From DATKDU01 sp035512595 (GTDB lineage: Bacteria; Planctomycetota; Planctomycetia; Pirellulales; Pirellulaceae): a stretch of 39,877 nt of DNA. Shown here piece by piece: positions 1-9,040 of the stretch (its first letter is position 1; every line of letters starts with the position of its first letter). The notes below the pieces were generated by a model. It worked only from the letters and a program-made list of their open reading frames with translations. It was not told the origin of the DNA and did no database searches. The DNA lies in contig DATKDU010000513.1 in the NCBI GenBank assembly GCA_035512595.1, forward strand, positions 1 to 39,877, given 5' to 3'. Made by a program: the position numbers and the translations under genes.

Positions 1-610
<610 letters not shown>

Positions 611-612
<2 letters not shown>

Positions 613-694
613 GACAGGTTTTCAACCTGTCCTGGCATGAGTCCCATGGCAGATGCGTGCAATAGGCGTTGGTGGACAGGTTGGAAACCTGTCC
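611..694. repeat. Two copies of a short palindromic repeat
   Basis: Two hairpins share the same arms. The first is AGGACAGGTT (611-620) with AACCTGTCCT (624-633) around a 3-base loop. The second is GGACAGGTT (674-682) with AACCTGTCC (686-694), also with a 3-base loop. They lie between the mqnD stop and the next start, one copy on each side of a short spacer. They could end transcription, but neither is followed by a clear T-run, so a dispersed repeat element is more likely. Confidence 0.8.
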
Positions 695-706
695 TACAAT
701 GGGCCT

Positions 707-988
707 ATGCACGAAGCGCCCCCCATCCCTTCTCGGCCCGAGTTCGAGCCGCCTCAGCGTCGTTCCTGGGTGCCGATTCTGCTCGCGGGGGTCTTCGCCG
801 TCATGCTGGCGGCCATTTTCTCGATCCTGACGATCGGCTACTTCCTCCCCCTCTTTATCCTGGGGGGGACCATGTTCGGGGTCATCTTCCTCCAGTATCT
901 CGTATGGGGGTGGTGGTTCGAGAAGGTCTATCGCCAGCCGGCGATAAGGAAGCAGGCCGAATCGCTCATCGATGAGCACTCCCCGTAG
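707..988 (+). CDS. Small membrane protein, unknown function
   Basis: A 93-residue protein starting at ATG 707 (MHEAPPIPSRPEF). It has a proline-rich cytoplasmic N-terminus and two hydrophobic segments, roughly residues 22-45 (ILLAGVFAVMLAAIFSILTI) and 48-68 (LPLFILGGTMFGVIFLQYLV), then a charged tail. An upstream in-frame ATG at 653 would translate the preceding repeat hairpin and is less likely. No family was recognised. It stands alone between mqnD and mfd, and its stop codon lies at the edge of another inverted repeat. Confidence 0.6.
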   Translation: MHEAPPIPSRPEFEPPQRRSWVPILLAGVFAVMLAAIFSILTIGYFLPLFILGGTMFGVIFLQYLVWGWWFEKVYRQPAIRKQAESLIDEHSP

Positions 989-1034
989 CCGAACTCGTGA
1001 GAGTTCGGGTTCGAAGTCTGACGACTTCGGCTAC
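985..1034. repeat. Nested inverted repeat, double hairpin
   Basis: Two adjacent hairpins are present: CCGAACTC (989-996) with GAGTTCGG (1001-1008), loop GTGA, and CGAAGTC (1012-1018) with GACTTCG (1023-1029), loop TGAC. The outer ends also pair, GTAGCCGAA at 985-993 with TTCGGCTAC at 1026-1034, so a cruciform-like structure or one long stem is possible. It lies between the small membrane protein and mfd, and may act as a terminator or be a mobile palindrome. Confidence 0.75.
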
Positions 1035-1069
1035 GCCTGGCGGGCCGAGGCTGCTAGAATTCCTCTGCC

Positions 1070-4000
1070 ATGACGGCCCTGATTGCCGACGCTGCGGCAA
1101 CCGACAGGATGCGGCAGCTTTATCGCCGTCTGTTTGAGTGGGAAGGCTGTGGCGAGTGCGTGGCGGCCCTGCGGGCAGGAAAGCCCGCCACGTTCGACGG
1201 AGTCTGGGGCTCATCGTGCGCGCTGGCGGCGGCGGCCCTGGCGAGCCGCGCCAATGGGCCGGTCGTCATCGTCTGCCCGACGCAAAACGAGGCCGATGAG
1301 CTGCGGGCCGATCTGCACCTTTTCTCCAGCCATGAGGCGGAGCAGTTTCCCGCCTGGGAGACGGCACTCGGCGAAGGGGTGGTTGAAGATGAGGCGCACG
1401 GCCAGCGGCTGCGGCTGCTCAAAGGGCTGGTGCGTGAGGTCCCGCCCGGCGAGGTCCCGCCCGGCAGGCGGGACCTACTAATCGTCACCAGCATTCAAGC
1501 TCTCCTTCAGCCGGCGCCGTCTCCGGCGGCCATTGCCGAGAGCACGCGCGAGTTGAAGAACGGCCAGCCGGTCGATCTGGAGGAATTGTGCCGCTGGCTG
1601 GTCGAGCGCGGATTTCACGCGACGAGTGCCGTCGAGCTGCCGGGCGAATTCTCCCATCGCGGCGGCATTCTCGACCTGTTCGCCCCCGATTGGCAGGAGC
1701 CGGTGAGGGTCGAGTTCTTCGGCGACGAAATCGAGTCGATCCGCAGATTTGACGTGGCCAGTCAGCGGAGCTTAGAACGATTGGAGGCGGTGGAAGTCAC
1801 GGCACTAGCGGTTGCGCGGCCAGAGGGTTCAGGGTTCAGGGTTCAGGGTTCAGGGTTCGATACCAAAGAGGTCAGAGGTCAGAGGTCAGAGGAGACGCCG
1901 AATCCGCAATCTGCAATCCGCAATCCGCAATCGGCCCAACTCGCAGATTATCTCCCTTCCAAGTCCTGGTTCGTCCTCCACGAGCCCGACCGCATCGCCG
2001 AAGAAGGCCGCAACTACCTCCAGAAAGTCGAGCGGCACGAGGAGTTCCATTCGGTTGCAGCGGTGCTGGCCGAGCTGAGCCGGTTTTCCGTGGCGACGCT
2101 GGGGAGCATCTTGCAGGGGACCGCCGGCGCGGCGTGCCATCTGCCGATCGAGTCGGTCGAGCGGTTCAGCGGCGACATTTCGCGCGTGCGGGAAGAGCTG
2201 GATCAACTGGCCGAAGGGCACGAGGTGTACATCGTTGCGCCGACCGAAGCGGAGATCGAGCGGCTGCGGGAGATTCTGGCCACGACGAAAGTCGCCGCCG
2301 CCGGCCGGTTGCACTTTCCGCTCGGCTCCCTTCGCCAGGGTTTTCGCCTGGCCCGCGACGGCATCGTCGTCATCACCAGCAGCGAGCTGTTTCACCGCGG
2401 GGAACTGCGGCGACTGTCGCGGCGTCGTTTGGGCAAGGCGATCGACAGCTTCCTCGACCTGCGGGAAGGGGACCTGGTCGTTCACCTGGCCCACGGCATC
2501 GGCCGCTATCGCGGGCTGCAACTGATCGACAAGCAAGGGCAGGCGGAAGAGCACCTGGCGATCGAGTTCGACGGCGGCACGAAAATCTTCGTCCCCGCGG
2601 TCAAGATCGACCTCGTTCAAAAATACGTCGGCGGCACAAAGACGCGGCCGATGCTGGCCAAAATCGGCGGCAAATCGTGGGTCAAGCAGAAGAAGGCGGC
2701 CGAGGCGGCCGTCCACGATCTGGCCTCCGAGATGCTCGAAATGCAGGCGATTCGCGCCTCGCGCTGTGGCATTGCCCTCAACCCGGACAGCGACTGGCAG
2801 CGGGAATTCGACGCGTCGTTCCCGTATACCGAGACGCCCGATCAACTCTCGGCGATTGCCGCCATCAAGGCCGACATGCAGCGGGCGCGGCCGATGGACC
2901 GACTCCTCTGCGGCGACGTCGGCTTCGGCAAGACCGAGGTCGCCATGCGGGCCGCGTTCAAAGCGGTCGATAACGGCTACCAGGTGGCGGTGCTCGTGCC
3001 GACGACGATCCTGGCGGAGCAGCATTTCCACAGCTTCAGCGAGCGGCTGGCGGAGTTTCCGTTCGACCTCGCCAAGCTGAGCCGCTTCTGCACCCGCGAC
3101 GAAGAGCGGGCCGCGATTGCCGGGCTCAAGGGGGGGAAGATCGACGTCGTGATCGGCACGCACCGGCTGGCATCGAGCGATCTGGAGTTCAAGAACCTGG
3201 GGCTTTTGATCATCGACGAAGAGCAGCGGTTCGGCGTCGATGTGAAGGAGCGGCTGAAAATGTTGCGGGCGACGGTCGATGTGCTGACGCTGTCGGCGAC
3301 GCCCATTCCGCGGACGCTCCACATGTCGCTGGTGGGCCTGCGCGACATTTCGAATCTCGAGACGCCGCCGGATGACCGGATCGCCGTCGAGACGCGGGTC
3401 ACCCGCTGGGACAACGAAGTGATCCGGCACGCGCTCCTGCGGGAGCTGTCGCGCGGCGGGCAGATTTACTTCGTCCACAACCGGGTGCAGGACATCGAGA
3501 TCATCGCCAGCCGCCTGAAGATGATCGTCCCCGAGGCGCGGATTCGCATCGGCCACGCCCAGATGGCCGACGATGAGCTCGAGCAGGTGATGGTCGATTT
3601 CGTCGCCCACCGGTTCGATCTGCTGCTGGCGACGACGATCATCGAAAGCGGTCTCGACATCCCCAACGCCAACACGATCTTCATCGACGAGGCCGAGAAA
3701 TACGGGCTGGCCGACCTGCACCAGCTTCGCGGCCGCGTCGGCCGCTACAAGCACCGGGCCTACTGCTACCTGCTCATCGACCCCCACAAGTACCTCACGC
3801 CCAACGCGTCGCGGCGGCTGCGGGCCATCGAGGAGTTCAGCGAGATGGGGGCCGGCTTCGCCATCGCCATGCGGGACCTGGAAATTCGCGGCGCCGGAAA
3901 TCTCTTGGGGACGCAGCAGAGCGGCCACATTGCGGCAGTCGGCTACGAGCTGTATTGCCAGCTTCTGGAAAACGCGGTCCGGGCGCTGACCAAGACCACG

Positions 4001-4438
4001 CCGCGAATCAAGCTCGACGTCGATATCGACCTGCCGGGGGATGCCTATCTGCCGGATGACTACGTCGGCGACATGCGGCTGAAGATCGATTTGTATCGCC
4101 GCATGACGCGGATCGGCACGATGGGCGATCTGGCCGATTTTCGCGGCGAGCTGGTCGATCGGTTCGGGGCGATTCCGCCGCCGGTCGAGCGGCTCCTCGC
4201 GCTGACCGAGCTGAAGATGGATGCCGCGGCCTGGCAGGTTTCCTCGATCTACATCGAGAACCAGTACGTCGTCTTCCGGTACGAGAATTCCAAGCGGATC
4301 GAGCAACTGGCGCGGCACCATCCGGGGCGGCTGCGGATCGTCGATGAGCAGAGCGCGTACCTGCCGCTGGCTCAGGCGGATCGAACGCCGACGCGGCTGC
4401 TAGCGGTGGTGCAATCGGTCTTGCGGCCCGCGAAATGA
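1070..4438 (+). CDS. mfd: Transcription-repair coupling factor Mfd
   Basis: Mfd is a DNA translocase that removes RNA polymerase stalled at lesions and recruits UvrA. The protein has 1122 residues, the usual size. In order: a UvrB-like N-terminal part with SHRGGILDLFAP; a CarD-like RNA-polymerase interaction domain from about residue 462 (GDLVVHLAHGIGRYRGL); the translocase with Walker A GDVGFGKT at 615-622, DEEQ box at 716-719, SATPIPRTLHM, and the motif V/VI stretch IIESGLDIPNANTIF and QLRGRVGRYKHRAYC; then the C-terminal TRCF domain. Two stretches look foreign: residues about 123-136, encoded by a duplicated 15-mer plus palindrome, and residues about 252-291, encoded by three heptamer tandem arrays. 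Both keep the frame. No strong ribosome binding site precedes the ATG. Confidence 0.97.
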   Translation: MTALIADAAATDRMRQLYRRLFEWEGCGECVAALRAGKPATFDGVWGSSCALAAAALASRANGPVVIVCPTQNEADELRADLHLFSSHEAEQFPAWETALGEGVVEDEAHGQRLRLLKGLVREVPPGEVPPGRRDLLIVTSIQALLQPAPSPAAIAESTRELKNGQPVDLEELCRWLVERGFHATSAVELPGEFSHRGGILDLFAPDWQEPVRVEFFGDEIESIRRFDVASQRSLERLEAVEVTALAVARPEGSGFRVQGSGFDTKEVRGQRSEETPNPQSAIRNPQSAQLADYLPSKSWFVLHEPDRIAEEGRNYLQKVERHEEFHSVAAVLAELSRFSVATLGSILQGTAGAACHLPIESVERFSGDISRVREELDQLAEGHEVYIVAPTEAEIERLREILATTKVAAAGRLHFPLGSLRQGFRLARDGIVVITSSELFHRGELRRLSRRRLGKAIDSFLDLREGDLVVHLAHGIGRYRGLQLIDKQGQAEEHLAIEFDGGTKIFVPAVKIDLVQKYVGGTKTRPMLAKIGGKSWVKQKKAAEAAVHDLASEMLEMQAIRASRCGIALNPDSDWQREFDASFPYTETPDQLSAIAAIKADMQRARPMDRLLCGDVGFGKTEVAMRAAFKAVDNGYQVAVLVPTTILAEQHFHSFSERLAEFPFDLAKLSRFCTRDEERAAIAGLKGGKIDVVIGTHRLASSDLEFKNLGLLIIDEEQRFGVDVKERLKMLRATVDVLTLSATPIPRTLHMSLVGLRDISNLETPPDDRIAVETRVTRWDNEVIRHALLRELSRGGQIYFVHNRVQDIEIIASRLKMIVPEARIRIGHAQMADDELEQVMVDFVAHRFDLLLATTIIESGLDIPNANTIFIDEAEKYGLADLHQLRGRVGRYKHRAYCYLLIDPHKYLTPNASRRLRAIEEFSEMGAGFAIAMRDLEIRGAGNLLGTQQSGHIAAVGYELYCQLLENAVRALTKTTPRIKLDVDIDLPGDAYLPDDYVGDMRLKIDLYRRMTRIGTMGDLADFRGELVDRFGAIPPPVERLLALTELKMDAAAWQVSSIYIENQYVVFRYENSKRIEQLARHHPGRLRIVDEQSAYLPLAQADRTPTRLLAVVQSVLRPAK
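1436..1476. repeat. Duplicated 15-mer with palindrome inside mfd
   Basis: GAGGTCCCGCCCGGC occurs twice in tandem (1436-1450 and 1451-1465). The second copy forms a perfect 10-base inverted repeat, AGGTCCCGCC at 1452-1461 with GGCGGGACCT at 1467-1476. It encodes EVPPGEVPPGRRDL within the N-terminal part of Mfd. The palindrome has the same style as the intergenic hairpins at 611-694 and 985-1034. Confidence 0.8.
1824..1935. repeat. Three heptamer tandem arrays inside mfd
   Basis: AGGGTTC is repeated five times at 1824-1858, AGAGGTC three times at 1867-1887, and AATCCGC-type units five times at 1901-1935 (AATCCGC, AATCTGC, AATCCGC, AATCCGC, AATCGGC). All three have a 7-base period. They encode a low-complexity stretch (GSGFRVQGSGF, EVRGQRSE, NPQSAIRNPQSAQ) at Mfd residues about 252-291. 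The last array matches the intergenic repeat at 12183-12265. Confidence 0.9.
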
Positions 4439-4468
4439 GGTTGCTACACTCCCGCCCGCTGCGCGGGG

Positions 4469-4600
4469 AAATCCGAAAATCGAATGTCGAAATCCGAAGG
4501 ACAAAAGAGCGCCGCACGATTGAGAGAATGTCTCCGTTTGGAGCATTCGAGTTTCGACCTTCGGATTTGTTTCGTATTTCGTGATTCGAGCTTCGGATTT
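4469..4600. repeat. Heptamer-period inverted repeat between mfd and the foldase gene
   Basis: The left arm 4469-4503 is built of 7-base units such as AAATCCG, AAAATCG, AATGTCG and AAATCCG. The right arm 4545-4600 is built of units such as TTTCGAC, CTTCGGA, CGTGATT and CGGATTT. AAATCCGAAGG (4490-4500) pairs exactly with CCTTCGGATTT (4558-4568). The element fills most of the space between mfd and the next gene, and no credible open frame covers it. Confidence 0.8.
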
Positions 4601-4656
4601 CACCGCGGCTCAAAGATAACCGCGCCGCTCATCGGCTGCCCACTAAGGACGACCTC

Positions 4657-6087
4657 GTGACGCTGCGCCTGCTGCTGTTGATCCTGCTGGCCTCCCTGGC
4701 AACCGGCTGCGCGGGGGCTAATGCCGGTCAGCGCGGCGACGGGTATGCACCGGTTGTAAATTCCGCGAGTGCTCAGCCGGCACAGCCTCCGGCGGATGTT
4801 ATCGGCCCTGGCCAGCGCTATCCGCTCCGCTCGCCGCCTCCCCCTGCTCCCAAGCTGACGATTACCGAAGAAATTGCGCCCGCAAAGCCAGAAACCCCTA
4901 CGGCCGAACAAGCCAGCGCCACCGCGGCGCTGCCGCTGACCGAGGCCCTGTTTGCTCCTCCGGCGCCGGTCGTCGCACCCGATCAGGCAGCTCCGCAGGA
5001 GCAGGAGCTGTTTGCGCCCGGCCGGATTGTGGCAACCGTAGCCGATCAAATCATTCTCTACGGCGACGTCGCGCCGATGGCCGATCAAACCCTTGCGCCG
5101 CATGTGGCCAAAGCCAAGAGCGCGGCCGAGCGGGACGAGATTCTCAGCCAGCGCGAGCTGGTGGTCGAAGGACTCGTCCGGCAAATGATTGAAACGAAAC
5201 TCCTCTACTACGAAGCGCTCCGCGAGGTGCCGCGCGACAAGCTCGACGAGGCGAAAAAGAACATGCGGAAGCAGATCGGGGCCAGCTTTGAATCGGGGCT
5301 GAAAGAGGCCCGCCTCGAAGTCGCTGCCGCCAAGAAAAGCGAGCTGGAAGACGTGCTCCGCAAAGACCCCGTCCTGATGCGGCTGGCCTGGATGATGAAC
5401 GAGCAGGGATTGGAAACGACGGCCGAGCTCGACGCGGCACTCCGGCAGCAAGGCTCGTCGCTATCCAAGCAGTTGACTTTCTTCACCGAACATCACGTCG
5501 GCCGCTCGATCCTCCCCAAGCACATCAACTTCAAGCCCGAAGTGACCCACCAGGAAATGCTCGACTACTACCGCCAGCACGCGGCGGACTTTGCCGTCCC
5601 GGCGAAGGCCCGGTTTGAGATCATGACGGTTTACTACAAGAATTTTCCGACCGAGCAGGCAGCCGAGCAGGCTCTGTCGGAGATGGGAAATGCCGTCTAT
5701 CTCGGCGGGGCGTCGTTTGCGGCCGTGGCGCAGAAGTCGTCGCAGGAGCCGGGGGCGGCCAAAGGGGGGCAGTACGACTGGACGAGCAGGGGGAGCTTGG
5801 CCTCCGAGGTGATCGACGAGGCGATCTTCACGCTGCCGGCTGGGCGGCTGAGCCAGATTCTGAGGGACGACCGCGGCTGCCACATCCTCCGCGTGCAGGA
5901 ACGGGTCGATGCCGGCCAGATTCCGTTCACCGACGCGCAAGCCAAGATCAAGGACGCGATCGTCAACCAGAAGCGGAACGCGGAATACAAAAAATACCTC
6001 GAGGGGTTGCGGGAAACGATTCCCGTGTGGACCATTTACGACGACAAGAACTTGGCCCGTCAGCAGCGCGGCGCGGTGCCGCGGTAG
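4657..6087 (+). CDS. PpiC/SurA-type peptidyl-prolyl isomerase lipoprotein
   Basis: A 476-residue envelope foldase of the parvulin type, expected to isomerise prolyl bonds and chaperone exported proteins. GTG 4657 is chosen because AAGGA lies at 4645-4649. The N-terminus is a lipoprotein signal peptide with lipobox SLATGC at about residues 13-18, followed by a proline/alanine-rich linker to about residue 120. A SurA-like N-terminal helical domain follows, with DQIILYGDV and LVVEGLVRQMIETKLLYYEAL. The parvulin domain lies at about residues 320-430 (FAAVAQKSSQEPGAAKGGQYDW, FTLPAGRLSQILRDDRGCHILRV). A charged C-terminal helix closes it. It is probably the first gene of a co-directional run ending at 7973. 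Confidence 0.88.
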   Translation: MTLRLLLLILLASLATGCAGANAGQRGDGYAPVVNSASAQPAQPPADVIGPGQRYPLRSPPPPAPKLTITEEIAPAKPETPTAEQASATAALPLTEALFAPPAPVVAPDQAAPQEQELFAPGRIVATVADQIILYGDVAPMADQTLAPHVAKAKSAAERDEILSQRELVVEGLVRQMIETKLLYYEALREVPRDKLDEAKKNMRKQIGASFESGLKEARLEVAAAKKSELEDVLRKDPVLMRLAWMMNEQGLETTAELDAALRQQGSSLSKQLTFFTEHHVGRSILPKHINFKPEVTHQEMLDYYRQHAADFAVPAKARFEIMTVYYKNFPTEQAAEQALSEMGNAVYLGGASFAAVAQKSSQEPGAAKGGQYDWTSRGSLASEVIDEAIFTLPAGRLSQILRDDRGCHILRVQERVDAGQIPFTDAQAKIKDAIVNQKRNAEYKKYLEGLRETIPVWTIYDDKNLARQQRGAVPR

Positions 6088-6101
6088 CCAGCGGAGGACT
6101 C

Positions 6102-6467
6102 ATGGCCGCCAATCGAACTTCGCTCATCGTTCCCGTGCTGCTCATCGCCGTCGGCATCGGCTGGCTGATGGCGACGATCGGGGTGGCTCCCAATATCCTC
6201 TGGGTTTGGACCCTGAGCCTGGGGGCGATCGGCGTGCTGACGTTTCTCGTGTGGGGCTTCGACAAGGTGACGATCGTCATCGGCCCGCTGTTCCTCTTGG
6301 CCAGCATCATGTCGGTCCTGCGGCAAACGGAGCGCATCACCTTGAATGCGGAGATTCCGCTGTTGATCATCGCGGCGGGCGTGCTGTCGCTGGTTGCTCA
6401 CATGCAAATGGTCCCGGTGCCGGCGTGGCTGCTGCTTGAGCAAACGGGCAAAATGCCCGGCAAGTGA
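6102..6467 (+). CDS. Four-helix membrane protein, LiaF-like transmembrane region
   Basis: A 121-residue integral membrane protein. ATG 6102 has GGAGG at 6092-6096, only 14 bases after the foldase stop, so cotranslation is likely. Four hydrophobic segments can be seen (LIVPVLLIAVGIGWLMATIG, ILWVWTLSLGAIGVLTFLVW, VTIVIGPLFLLASIMSVL, IPLLIIAAGVLSLVAHM). The pattern of paired helices with a glycine in GIGWL resembles the transmembrane region of LiaF/DUF5668-type proteins, but this is only resemblance. Function unknown. Confidence 0.75.
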   Translation: MAANRTSLIVPVLLIAVGIGWLMATIGVAPNILWVWTLSLGAIGVLTFLVWGFDKVTIVIGPLFLLASIMSVLRQTERITLNAEIPLLIIAAGVLSLVAHMQMVPVPAWLLLEQTGKMPGK

Positions 6468-6517
6468 GGGCGATAATCCCCTTGGCTGGCCTCGCCCGGC
6501 GACAGTAAGTTGCCAGG

Positions 6518-7054
6518 ATGACCGCGCCACTCCGTTCGTTTGCGCCTGAGCTGCTTTCCCGCTTGGAGGCGTACGGCAGTTACTCCTATCACCAACCGTC
6601 GCTGTTGGCTCGCTGGATCGGAATTCCGGCGGCGGTGGAGTGGGAATCGCCTGCCGGATTTGAGAATGACCTGGCTCCGGTTGCCGTCACGCTGTGGTTT
6701 TCTGCTGGGAAGGGGGGAGAGGAGGAGTTGACGCGCTTGCTCGACGCGCTTGATGCGTTTCGTCGCGATTTACCCGAGCATTTCACGGCACTCAGGTCCC
6801 TGGTCGTCGATTGTTTCCGCGATTGCTACGAGCGCGACCTGCCGGTTGCGGAGCGGCAGCGACTGGCGGGGGAATCGGAATCGATTTCAGACGGTGTGAT
6901 ATTGCGTACCGTGCGCGCCGCCCATTTCCGTTTCGACGCTACGGGCAAGGCCATCGTGCGGACCGCCTGGATGGAGATCGACTGGACCGGCGAGCACGGG
7001 CTCGACGTCGAATGGAACGCGGGCGGCGGTTTGCTGCGGCCGTGGCGGGATTGA
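6518..7054 (+). CDS. Hypothetical soluble protein
   Basis: A 178-residue protein without signal peptide or membrane segment. It has aromatic-rich N-terminal strands (SYSYHQPSLLARWIG), an acidic helical middle (EELTRLLDALDAFRRDLPEHF), and a C-terminal strand pair ending GLDVEWNAGGGLLRPWRD. No family could be named with confidence. It lies 50 bases after the membrane protein in the same direction. Codon use looks like its neighbours. Confidence 0.65.
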   Translation: MTAPLRSFAPELLSRLEAYGSYSYHQPSLLARWIGIPAAVEWESPAGFENDLAPVAVTLWFSAGKGGEEELTRLLDALDAFRRDLPEHFTALRSLVVDCFRDCYERDLPVAERQRLAGESESISDGVILRTVRAAHFRFDATGKAIVRTAWMEIDWTGEHGLDVEWNAGGGLLRPWRD

Positions 7055-7115
7055 GCTGGCTGCCGGCAGTTAAACTCGCCCCGCGGCTGCGGTTCAATGC
7101 GGGGAGGAGCTTCTC

Positions 7116-7973
7116 TTGACGCACGAATTGTGGGCCCGGTTCATTCTGATGCTCGGAGCAGCCGTCGTCGTGCCGCTGGGGCTTGAGTGTGGAATGCGGA
7201 GTAACAAGTGCGGAGTGTCGGCAATCAGGCGGCGGCCCGCACTGTTCATTTTCATGATTGCCGCGCTGCTGCTGGGGGCTGGCCAACTGCTGCCGCAGGG
7301 ATTTTGGGCCGCAACGATGTCAGCCCCCTGGCTGCTCGTCACCTGTGCCATCGCTGTGGCCGGATTGGCATCTGCCTGGCAGCATCGCCGTGGACCCGTC
7401 GGCCGCCTGGTCTGTGCCGGCGGCATGATCTACCTGGCGATCGGCGGTGGCTGGGTGCTTGTCGAGCGGGCCGGCATTCGGCCACTGGACTTCGATCCGG
7501 CCATCGTCCTGCTCACCGGCATTCACTTTCATTACGCCGGCTTTGCGTTGCCGATTTTGGCGGGAATGGCGATCGGGCGACTGCCGGGGATGTTATCAAA
7601 CGTTGTTGCCCTCGGCGTTATTGCGAGCGTGCCGTTGGTAGCGGTCGGAATCACAGCCACCCAGCTTGGCTTCGCGCCAGTGATCGAGATGATTGCCGCC
7701 TGGTGCATGTCGCTGTCGGGGCTCGGCGTGGCCTGGCTCTATTTTCGTTTGGCCGTTCAGCAGACGACGAACCCGGTCGCGCGCCAGCTTTGGTCCTTCG
7801 GCGCCCTATTCCTCACCGCCGGCATGCTGCTCTCGATTCTCTACGGTTCGCGCTCGCTCATCCCGCTGCCTTGGCTCGACATTCCCTGGATGCGGGCCTG
7901 GCACGGGACGGCCAATGCGCTGGGGTTCACGATTCCCGCGCTCTTAGGTTGGCGCTGGCACGTCGCGCGGTGA
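7116..7973 (+). CDS. YndJ-like multi-pass membrane protein
   Basis: A 285-residue protein with about eight hydrophobic segments. TTG 7116 is chosen because GGGGAGGAG at 7101-7109 is well placed; an ATG at 7149 is an alternative. The central TGIHFHYAGFALPILAG (about residues 129-145) and the C-terminal RAWHGTANALGF are the parts that recall the YndJ family, whose function is unknown. The first loop, residues about 24-36, is encoded by five 7-base units at 7187-7221 (GTGTGGA, ATGCGGA, GTAACAA, GTGCGGA, GTGTCGG) and may be a repeat-derived insertion. Family call is by motif memory, so moderate. Confidence 0.75.
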   Translation: MTHELWARFILMLGAAVVVPLGLECGMRSNKCGVSAIRRRPALFIFMIAALLLGAGQLLPQGFWAATMSAPWLLVTCAIAVAGLASAWQHRRGPVGRLVCAGGMIYLAIGGGWVLVERAGIRPLDFDPAIVLLTGIHFHYAGFALPILAGMAIGRLPGMLSNVVALGVIASVPLVAVGITATQLGFAPVIEMIAAWCMSLSGLGVAWLYFRLAVQQTTNPVARQLWSFGALFLTAGMLLSILYGSRSLIPLPWLDIPWMRAWHGTANALGFTIPALLGWRWHVAR

Positions 7974-8066
7974 TCGATCCATTGCGGGCAAAAAGCGCTT
8001 TGTCTTCAGGCTCTCCGCGCGGTAGGCTCAAGGGTGCGATAACGCTCACCCAGGAGGGATCCGAAG

Positions 8067-9020
8067 ATGGGAAGTTTTGCCAGCAGCCTGCACGTGCGGA
8101 CGGATGATCTCCGGGGTGTGGCGGCCGCCGTGCGCAGGTCGCTCCTCGCCGAAGGCTTCGAGCCCACCGACGAGCAGCTCGATGCCGACGCACGCTGGGG
8201 AATGTCCGCCTCGCTTCGCGGCATTCATCTTTCCCAGCCGCGGCAGGGGTGGGTGGCGATTCTGGAAAACGATCCGCTGTCGAGCGTGGCCCTGGCGACT
8301 GAGGTCTCCCAGCGGCTGCAAACCTACGCGATCCAGTTCTTCGTCAACGACAGTGATTCGTGGCACTACCAGCTCTTCCATAATGGGCGGCAGATCGACG
8401 CGTTCGATTCCTCGGACGACGAGGAGGGGGACTGGGACGACGAAGATTCGAACGACGGCCCGCTGAGTAGTCTGGCGGCCGGCTCCCTGGGGGGCATTGA
8501 GCAGGCGATGCGCGGCAAAGCCCAGGAATTCGAAACGCTCCTCACGGCCGAAATGCCGGCGGATGTGCGTGCTATCCACGACAAGATGCGGACGGGCCAG
8601 GCATCGCAGGAGGAAATGCAAGTTTACTTGCAGTGGATGAGTGCCGAGATGCCCAAGCACCTGGCGGCCATGCAGCGCATGGTGGCGGAGGCGATGCAGG
8701 GGCTCGGCCTGGGCGGTTCGCGCAAGGCCGGCGCTACGCTCGCAGACGAGGAGCGCGAGCTGCACCCGCACGTGGAGCGGCTCCAGCCGCTGCTGGCGCC
8801 GGATGCATCGCACGATTTGCTGCTGGAGCTGTTGGGGCGGCAGGCCGTCTTCGCCGAGGAGACCCTGGCCGAGTTTCTGCCGCTGGTCGGGATCGCGCCG
8901 GTCTACGCCCACCTGAGCTACCGCTACTTGGAAGAATTCTCCCAGAGCGAGCTGGCCTCGCAGTCGGTGCAGATGGCGGAGCACCTGCGGTTCAAGAGCG
9001 GGTTTGAGGAAGCGGAGTAG
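8067..9020 (+). CDS. Hypothetical protein with acidic linker
   Basis: A 317-residue soluble protein. AGGAGGG at 8052-8058 supports ATG 8067. The N-terminal 112 residues look like a compact alpha/beta domain (GWVAILENDPLSSVALATEVS, FFVNDSDSWHYQLFHNGRQI). A strongly acidic linker of Asp/Glu/Ser spans residues 114-131. The rest is helical, with MRTGQASQEEMQVYLQWMSA and a C-terminal helix-rich region. The organisation suggests a sensor or binding domain tied to a helical partner domain, but no family was recognised. It converges on the minus-strand gene at 9041 with only 20 bases between the stops. Confidence 0.75.
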   Translation: MGSFASSLHVRTDDLRGVAAAVRRSLLAEGFEPTDEQLDADARWGMSASLRGIHLSQPRQGWVAILENDPLSSVALATEVSQRLQTYAIQFFVNDSDSWHYQLFHNGRQIDAFDSSDDEEGDWDDEDSNDGPLSSLAAGSLGGIEQAMRGKAQEFETLLTAEMPADVRAIHDKMRTGQASQEEMQVYLQWMSAEMPKHLAAMQRMVAEAMQGLGLGGSRKAGATLADEERELHPHVERLQPLLAPDASHDLLLELLGRQAVFAEETLAEFLPLVGIAPVYAHLSYRYLEEFSQSELASQSVQMAEHLRFKSGFEEAE

Positions 9021-9040
9021 GGGGAACGCTCGGCGCTCGC

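Noticed and set aside
1824..1935. Possible CRISPR-like array
   Set aside because: Units are 7 bases in direct tandem with no spacers; it is a simple repeat.
1886..4321. 811-residue open frame antisense to mfd
   Set aside because: It is the mirror of a high-GC gene with strong codon bias; no protein motif and mfd is certain.
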